DNA of 9,524 nt, from positions 1-9,524 of the forward strand of contig DATFWQ010000360.1 in assembly GCA_035259145.1 (NCBI GenBank), read 5' to 3'. Positions 6,003-9,524 of the stretch are shown here, piece by piece. Under the pieces are notes generated by a model. That model searched no databases, had not been told where the DNA came from, and saw only the letters and a list, made by a program, of their open reading frames with translations. A program made the translations under genes and the position numbers. Positions within the stretch are counted from its first letter, which is position 1, and every line of letters begins with the position of its first letter. This DNA is from CF-161 sp035259145. Its GTDB lineage: Bacteria > Chloroflexota > Dormibacteria > Dormibacterales > Dormibacteraceae.

Positions 6003-6719
6003 TTACAGGGGCTCTATGGGGGTCCCCGGCTTGGCGCCCAGAAGCTCGTCGGCACGCGCCTGACGGAGTCCGATCTCGACGTAACCCATCGAGCCCACGT
6101 AGAGAAACGGGGCGTCGCGCGGAGCCTCCGCGTACGTCCGGGCCAGATGTCCCACCTCACGGCCATTGACGCGAAGTCCTGATACGGGCGGCTTCAGGCT
6201 CGTCACGAGGTTGCCTAAGCCATCCACCCAGAGCACGCTGGGGGGTCCAGGGGCGAGCCCGATAAGGGGCCGCGACAGCGGAAGCCCAAGAGCCTCCAGC
6301 GGGGTGCCTGCAGCCAGCCTGGCGGCGGCCGGCGCGAACAGGTCGCGGCCTTCGAACGTTGGCGCAGCGCCGGGTGGCCGCGCGAGCTCGATCGGGTGGT
6401 CGGGCTTGGCTTCGGCAAGGATCAGGCCGAACAGTCCGTTGTCCGGCCCGACATACCAGGAGCCTTTCATCGCGAACGCAACCGCCCGGCGCGGGCCACC
6501 GACGCCGGGGTCCACCACTGCCAGGTGGACCGCCCCGGGCTCGAAATGCCGAGTTCCCGCCCACAGCACGAACGCCCCCGCCACCACGTCGAATGCCGGC
6601 ACCGAGTGACTGACGTCGATCAGCGTCGCGTCATGGCAGCCTGCCAGCAACTTCGCCTTCATCGCTGCGACGTAGGGCGATCCCTCGCCGAAGTCGCTGG
6701 TCAACGTGATCAGTGGCAC
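6003..6719 (-). CDS. SAM hydroxide adenosyltransferase family protein (DUF62)
   Basis: The family splits S-adenosylmethionine with water into adenosine and methionine and is related to the SAM-dependent fluorinase and chlorinase. This member has 238 residues, slightly short. Seen: N-terminal TLTSDFG (5-11, D9), DVSHSVPAFD (35-44), AVVDPGVGGPRR (67-78), GPDNGLFG (91-98), TFEGRDLFAPAAARLAAG (121-138), and the C-terminal domain with DGLGNLVTS and a SMGYVEIGL strand. The proposed water-activating triad is Asp-Arg-His; D70 and R77 are present, but the His of FHGRD is Glu (E123). The long insertion of the fluorinase seems absent. The start is GTG 6719, which gives the normal N terminus; no better start exists nearby. 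It lies 17 nt after the molybdopterin enzyme gene, probably cotranscribed. The family is secure, the exact reaction is not. Confidence 0.9.
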   Translation of the reverse strand: MPLITLTSDFGEGSPYVAAMKAKLLAGCHDATLIDVSHSVPAFDVVAGAFVLWAGTRHFEPGAVHLAVVDPGVGGPRRAVAFAMKGSWYVGPDNGLFGLILAEAKPDHPIELARPPGAAPTFEGRDLFAPAAARLAAGTPLEALGLPLSRPLIGLAPGPPSVLWVDGLGNLVTSLKPPVSGLRVNGREVGHLARTYAEAPRDAPFLYVGSMGYVEIGLRQARADELLGAKPGTPIEPL

Positions 6720-6736
6720 CGCACAAGTTCACCGAG

Positions 6737-7342
6737 CTACCAGAAGCGCTGCTCCAGCCACGGGTCAGCCTCGTCGTGATAGCCGCGCTGCTCCCAGAAG
6801 CCGAGCCTGTTGCGGGGCATGAACTCCAGACCGCGCAGCCACTTGGCCGACTTCCAGAAGTACTTCTTGGGCACGAACAGCCGCAGTGGGAAGCCGTGCT
6901 CGTCGCTGAGATCCTGACCGTTCCATCCGTAGCACAGGAGCACGCCGTCGTCGTCGAGCACCTCCAGGGGTAGGCTCGTGGTGTAGCCGAACTCGCAATG
7001 CGCCATCACGTGCGTGGCCTCTTTCTCCGGCTGTCCCCTGCGCAGGATCTCCTGAATGGCTACACCGTCCCACGTGTCGCTCAGCCGGCTCCACCCCGTG
7101 ACGCAGTGGATGTCGGCTATGACTTCCGTCTGCGGAAGGCCTCGAAGCTCCTCATAGGTCAACCTCAGCTCGTTTCGGACCAGCCCGAAGACCCTCAGGT
7201 CCCACGCGGCGAGGTCAGTTCGTGGGACCGGCCCAAAGTGCAGCAGCGGCCAGCGATCACGAGCGGTCAGCCTCTGTCCCGGGGGGATTCGGTCTGGCTC
7301 GACAGCATCTGGCGCTGCCGTGCGGTTGGTGTGAGAGGACAC
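6737..7342 (-). CDS. Sulfite oxidase-like molybdopterin-dependent oxidoreductase
   Basis: A 201-residue single-domain member of the sulfite oxidase/YedY fold. It binds molybdopterin; C80 in IADIHCVTGWS is the expected molybdenum ligand. Other family marks are the WDLRVFGLV opening strand, TYEELRGLP (62-70), HCEFGYTTSLPLE (115-127), HGFPLRLFVPKKYFWKSAKW (149-168) with cofactor-binding basic residues, and a C terminus ending GFWEQRGYH. No twin-arginine signal, membrane segment, haem domain or dimerisation domain is present, so it appears cytosolic, unlike the periplasmic YedY type. Its substrate is unknown. The start is GTG 7342, 9 nt after the stop of the TPR-CAP gene, suggesting translational coupling; the first 30 residues are weakly conserved and the start could be later. 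No molybdopterin biosynthesis or partner haem gene is nearby. Confidence 0.93.
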   Translation of the reverse strand: MSSHTNRTAAPDAVEPDRIPPGQRLTARDRWPLLHFGPVPRTDLAAWDLRVFGLVRNELRLTYEELRGLPQTEVIADIHCVTGWSRLSDTWDGVAIQEILRRGQPEKEATHVMAHCEFGYTTSLPLEVLDDDGVLLCYGWNGQDLSDEHGFPLRLFVPKKYFWKSAKWLRGLEFMPRNRLGFWEQRGYHDEADPWLEQRFW

Positions 7343-7351
7343 ATCCGAAGC

Positions 7352-9181
7352 CTACGGGCGGACAACGGTGAACGACCAGCGCTTCGAGAAGTCCTTGCCA
7401 TCCACCGTGCCGATCACCTCAGCCGTGTACCTGGCCCCCGGCTTGAGCGGGCTGTGGGGCACAAGGCTCCATTCGGCGGCGCTGATCTGGTTGCCGGGGC
7501 TCAGAGTGTAGCTTGGCACGTCCTGACCGTCGGGGCCGAGCAGACGGCCGGTGGTCACGGTCAGCTTCTGTGCGCCCCCAAACGCGAGCGTGACCGGATA
7601 GCCGGCGGGCTTGGCAGCCCCTTGAGGCAGCGGGTCAGGGATCTCATCGTCGGCGAAAGCGGCTGGAACATCCACCTGGTCCGCCGCCGGGTAGACGACG
7701 GCCTCACCGACCCCGGGCTGGTCCGAACCAAGGTCCATGACCGCGATGCTCAGAAACCCGATGCGCGCTTCGCCGTAGCCGATTGACGACGTCTCGCGGT
7801 CCAGCAGAGGATAGCGGTGGAAGACCGCGTCCACCCAGTCGGCGATACTGCTCGATGGCGTCATCACGTGCGTGATGACCTCGTCCCCCCGGTTGCCGGA
7901 GTACCCAAAGTGCCGGTCCCGGTCGAGAGGGCGTGCACCGACAAATCCGGGCAGCGATTGATCTTCCGTGTGGATCCCCGTACCGCTGAGCTGCTGCTGG
8001 CCGGCGTTGAACATGTAGAAGTAGGCGTGGGCCTGGGCGGCCTCCGCCATCGCTGCGTCCTCGCGGACTGCCGGCAAGCCGAGCGAGGAGCGCAGGCTGT
8101 TCAAGCGGTCGAGAGCTGCTTTGCGATCAGCGTCCAGATCTCCCGGTCGCTGTGGGCTGATCGGGCCGAGCTCGGACGCAGGGTCCCTCTTCAGTACGAG
8201 CAAGTCAAGATAACGAAGGAACTCGTAGATGCCGCTGGAGGTGGGATCCTGCTTCAGCGCGTTGATCAGAACATCGTGCGCGGCGCTGAAGTCGCGGTTC
8301 AGAGCCACGTTCACCTCGGCCAGCCCCAGAGCTGCCTGGACACCGCCGGGGCGCACGGCTGCGGCTGCGCTGTAGAGCGCGGGAGCGCGCTGTATGTCAC
8401 CGCCGGCGAACGCAGCGTCGGCTGCGGCCACAAGGATCGTGTAGTTCTTGGGATGCGACGCAAGGAGTCTGTCGGTGGCGGGGCGGGCGGCGCTTTGCTT
8501 GCCGTGGGCTGCGACATACTCGTACCGGATCAGGTCCAGCTGCCGCTCCGGAAACGCCGGCTGCGCCTTGACGGCCAGCTGGGTGTAGTTGAGCTCTGAC
8601 TGGGGGTCGCCGCGCGCACGATAGTAGTTGGCCCACTCGCGGTAGATCTCCGCCTGAACGTACGCATCGCCACCGCCCATGTCCTCGGCTGCCCGCAGCT
8701 CCCGCGTGGCCATGTCGAAAAGGCCGGCGTCGGCCAGCGCCTCGGAATAGAAGACGTGGGCAAGAGGGTGGACGGGCTTCGAGGCGATGGCCCGAGAGCC
8801 TGCTGCAATCGCTGCGTTCGGGTCCTCCGACCAGTCGAGGGCGCGGCAGAGACGGGCCAGCGACTCCGAGTCGGGGGAGGCAGAGACGCCAGCCTGGGCC
8901 TGGGCGACCGCTTCCTTGAAGCGGGTCTCATACGCCAGCAGGGTCGACAGATGTGATGCTGCGCCCAGCACGTTGGCCTTCGCCAGCGAGCCATATGCCG
9001 CCTCCGCGCCGTCGTAATCGGCACTGTAAAGCCTGGTGTCGGCCGCCGCGACACGTCGGTCCAGCACGCGTCCGGGTCCCGAGCTCGGTGGCGATTTGTC
9101 GGAGGACACCTGGCATCCCGCGATGACCAGAGTGAGAGCCACGAGCAGATGAACGGACGCGCGCTCAGGCACCTCGGACAT
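7352..9181 (-). CDS. Lipoprotein with TPR region, CAP domain and C-terminal Ig-like domain
   Basis: A 609-residue predicted surface lipoprotein. The signal peptide ends in LVIAGC with C23 as lipidation site, followed by a Ser/Pro/Gly linker. Residues about 45-330 are Ala-rich helical pairs of TPR type, for example the 142-170, 183-209 and 247-280 stretches. Residues about 353-487 form a CAP (SCP/PR-1) domain: LDRLNSLRSSLGL, AAQAHAYFYM, HTEDQSLPGF, DEVITHVM, WVDAVFHRYPLLD, IGYG and VMDLG. H385, E434 and H455 are likely members of the conserved His/Glu cavity. The last 115 residues (YPAADQVDVP, DEIPDPLP, GYPVTL, PLKPGARYT, KRWSFTV) resemble the beta-sandwich that often follows bacterial CAP domains. 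Bacterial CAP proteins have no settled single function; a role at the cell surface is inference. ATG 9181 lacks a good Shine-Dalgarno; GTG at codon 4 is an alternative. First gene of a likely three-gene operon. Confidence 0.92.
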   Translation of the reverse strand: MSEVPERASVHLLVALTLVIAGCQVSSDKSPPSSGPGRVLDRRVAAADTRLYSADYDGAEAAYGSLAKANVLGAASHLSTLLAYETRFKEAVAQAQAGVSASPDSESLARLCRALDWSEDPNAAIAAGSRAIASKPVHPLAHVFYSEALADAGLFDMATRELRAAEDMGGGDAYVQAEIYREWANYYRARGDPQSELNYTQLAVKAQPAFPERQLDLIRYEYVAAHGKQSAARPATDRLLASHPKNYTILVAAADAAFAGGDIQRAPALYSAAAAVRPGGVQAALGLAEVNVALNRDFSAAHDVLINALKQDPTSSGIYEFLRYLDLLVLKRDPASELGPISPQRPGDLDADRKAALDRLNSLRSSLGLPAVREDAAMAEAAQAHAYFYMFNAGQQQLSGTGIHTEDQSLPGFVGARPLDRDRHFGYSGNRGDEVITHVMTPSSSIADWVDAVFHRYPLLDRETSSIGYGEARIGFLSIAVMDLGSDQPGVGEAVVYPAADQVDVPAAFADDEIPDPLPQGAAKPAGYPVTLAFGGAQKLTVTTGRLLGPDGQDVPSYTLSPGNQISAAEWSLVPHSPLKPGARYTAEVIGTVDGKDFSKRWSFTVVRP

Positions 9182-9202
9182 TCTAGGCGGCGCCGGTATA
9201 CT
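9175..9202 (+). promoter_or_regulatory. Promoter of tRNA-Ala
   Basis: TATACT (9197-9202) is one base from the consensus -10, preceded after 16 nt by CGGACA (9175-9180, four of six matches to TTGACA). It predicts a start near 9209, a short 5' extension before the tRNA. The -35 part overlaps the first codons of the divergent lipoprotein gene. Confidence 0.5.
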
Positions 9203-9220
9203 GGCCCAGGCTTTGTTGGC

Positions 9221-9293
9221 GGGGCGATAGCTCAGCTGGGAGAGCGCCTCCCTCGCACGGAGGAGGTCGGCGGTTCGAATCCGCTTCGCTCCA
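9221..9293 (+). tRNA. tRNA-Ala, anticodon CGC (reads GCG)
   Basis: The full 73-nt cloverleaf can be drawn: acceptor GGGGCGA/TCGCTCC, D stem GCTC/GAGC, anticodon stem CCTCC/GGAGG with loop CTCGCAC (anticodon 9254-9256 = CGC), variable loop AGGTC, T stem GGCGG/CCGCT with loop TTCGAAT, and discriminator A at 9293. The third acceptor pair is G-U (9223:9290), the classical alanine identity element. CCA is not encoded (CAT follows), so it must be added by the CCA-adding enzyme. It is divergent from the TPR-CAP lipoprotein gene. Confidence 0.97.
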
Positions 9294-9302
9294 CATCACC
9301 CT

Positions 9303-9338
9303 GCTCCAAGTTAAATTGGAGCGTCTTCTCGTCCTTTA
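9303..9338 (+). terminator. Probable terminator of tRNA-Ala
   Basis: GCTCCAA (9303-9309), loop GTTAAA, TTGGAGC (9316-9322) is a perfect 7-bp stem 10 nt after the tRNA, followed by a pyrimidine-rich GTCTTCTCGTCCTTT. The T tract is interrupted, but both the position and the AT-rich loop are unusual for this GC-rich region. No gene is seen in 9294-9393. Confidence 0.6.
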
Positions 9339-9393
9339 TCCTCTCCTGAATCTTCGGCTGAACTCTGTCCAGTCGCGGATGACAGGAGGCGCT

Positions 9394-9524
9394 CTAGAGA
9401 AGCCGCATGTCCGATGGGTCCGCCCTGAGCGGGACCCACTGCGGCGACCCGGCGTCACTGAGCCGGACCGGATTACGAGACGCGCCCTCGACCAGGTCGT
9501 AGCTGGGCTCCCCTTTCAGCGGAG
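9394..9524 (-). CDS. 3' end of an unidentified gene (partial, enters from the right edge)
   Basis: An open frame of 42 codons enters from the right edge and stops with TAG at 9396-9394, on the minus strand, convergent with tRNA-Ala. Its peptide contains GEPSYDLVEGASRNPV and ends VPLRADPSDMRLL. About 84 percent of its codons end in G or C, like the other genes here, which supports real coding. I do not recognise the family from this tail and no motif allows a functional guess. Confidence 0.6.
   Translation of the reverse strand, partial: PLKGEPSYDLVEGASRNPVRLSDAGSPQWVPLRADPSDMRLL

Noticed and set aside
6998..8599. Plus-strand open frames of about 260 codons opposite the molybdopterin and TPR-CAP genes
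   Set aside because: Antisense shadows without family resemblance; the opposing genes have lipobox, CAP and molybdenum-ligand motifs.
9221..9330. Attachment site or remnant of an integrated element at the tRNA-Ala 3' end
   Set aside because: GCTCCA recurs at 9303-9308, but this six-base match is part of the terminator stem. No integrase and no longer repeat of the tRNA end is visible.
1..9524. Defence, CRISPR, phage, toxin-antitoxin or secondary-metabolite system
   Set aside because: None of the genes carries such signatures. The DUF62 protein is related to the fluorinase and chlorinase but sits in no halogenation cluster.

Overview
The window is a GC-rich stretch of an ordinary bacterial chromosome. 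It carries seven complete protein genes of ordinary length, one 32-codon ribosomal-protein gene, one tRNA and two gene fragments cut by the window edges. A bS22 (AURKAIP1/COX24-type) mini ribosomal protein, an actinobacterial-style Ap4A-phosphorylase-like HIT protein, TANNNT-type -10 boxes placed 8-9 nt before start codons (suggesting leaderless mRNAs) and a tRNA gene without encoded CCA all fit a high-GC terrabacterium: Actinomycetota or a neighbouring soil lineage such as Dormibacterota or Chloroflexota. The lineage is inference. No transposase, integrase, phage gene, CRISPR array, toxin-antitoxin pair or recognisable defence system is visible.

Left part (1-4573). leuS (leucyl-tRNA synthetase) lies on the minus strand, probably followed by the start of another minus-strand gene running off the left edge. 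Only 11 bp separate the leuS start codon from that of a divergent HIT-domain gene on the plus strand. The HIT gene converges on an acyl-CoA dehydrogenase gene on the minus strand. That gene in turn diverges from a tiny TTG-initiated plus-strand gene for bS22, with mirror-image TATGAT -10 candidates between them.

Middle (4574-4925). This is a 352-bp intergenic region without a credible gene. It holds two imperfect copies of a roughly 50-bp unit built around a CCCCACGAA/TTCGTGGGG hairpin, a third CCCCAC/GTGGGG hairpin between them, and a very stable all-GC hairpin directly after the stop codon of the next gene.

Right part (4926-9181). Four minus-strand genes are transcribed leftward. A TPR-CAP-domain lipoprotein, a cytosolic sulfite-oxidase-type molybdopterin enzyme and a SAM hydroxide adenosyltransferase-family (DUF62) protein are 9 and 17 nt apart and probably form one operon. 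After a 66-nt gap with its own promoter candidate comes a phospholipase-D-like lipoprotein. The three operon genes have no obvious shared pathway. Two of the four products are predicted lipoproteins facing outside the membrane. Two of the enzymes have altered catalytic motifs: the DUF62 protein has Glu where the family has a catalytic His, and the PLD-like protein lacks the Asp of its first HKD motif.

Right edge (9182-9524). A tRNA-Ala(CGC) gene has a good promoter and a terminator-like hairpin. It converges on the 3' end of an unidentified minus-strand gene entering from the right edge.
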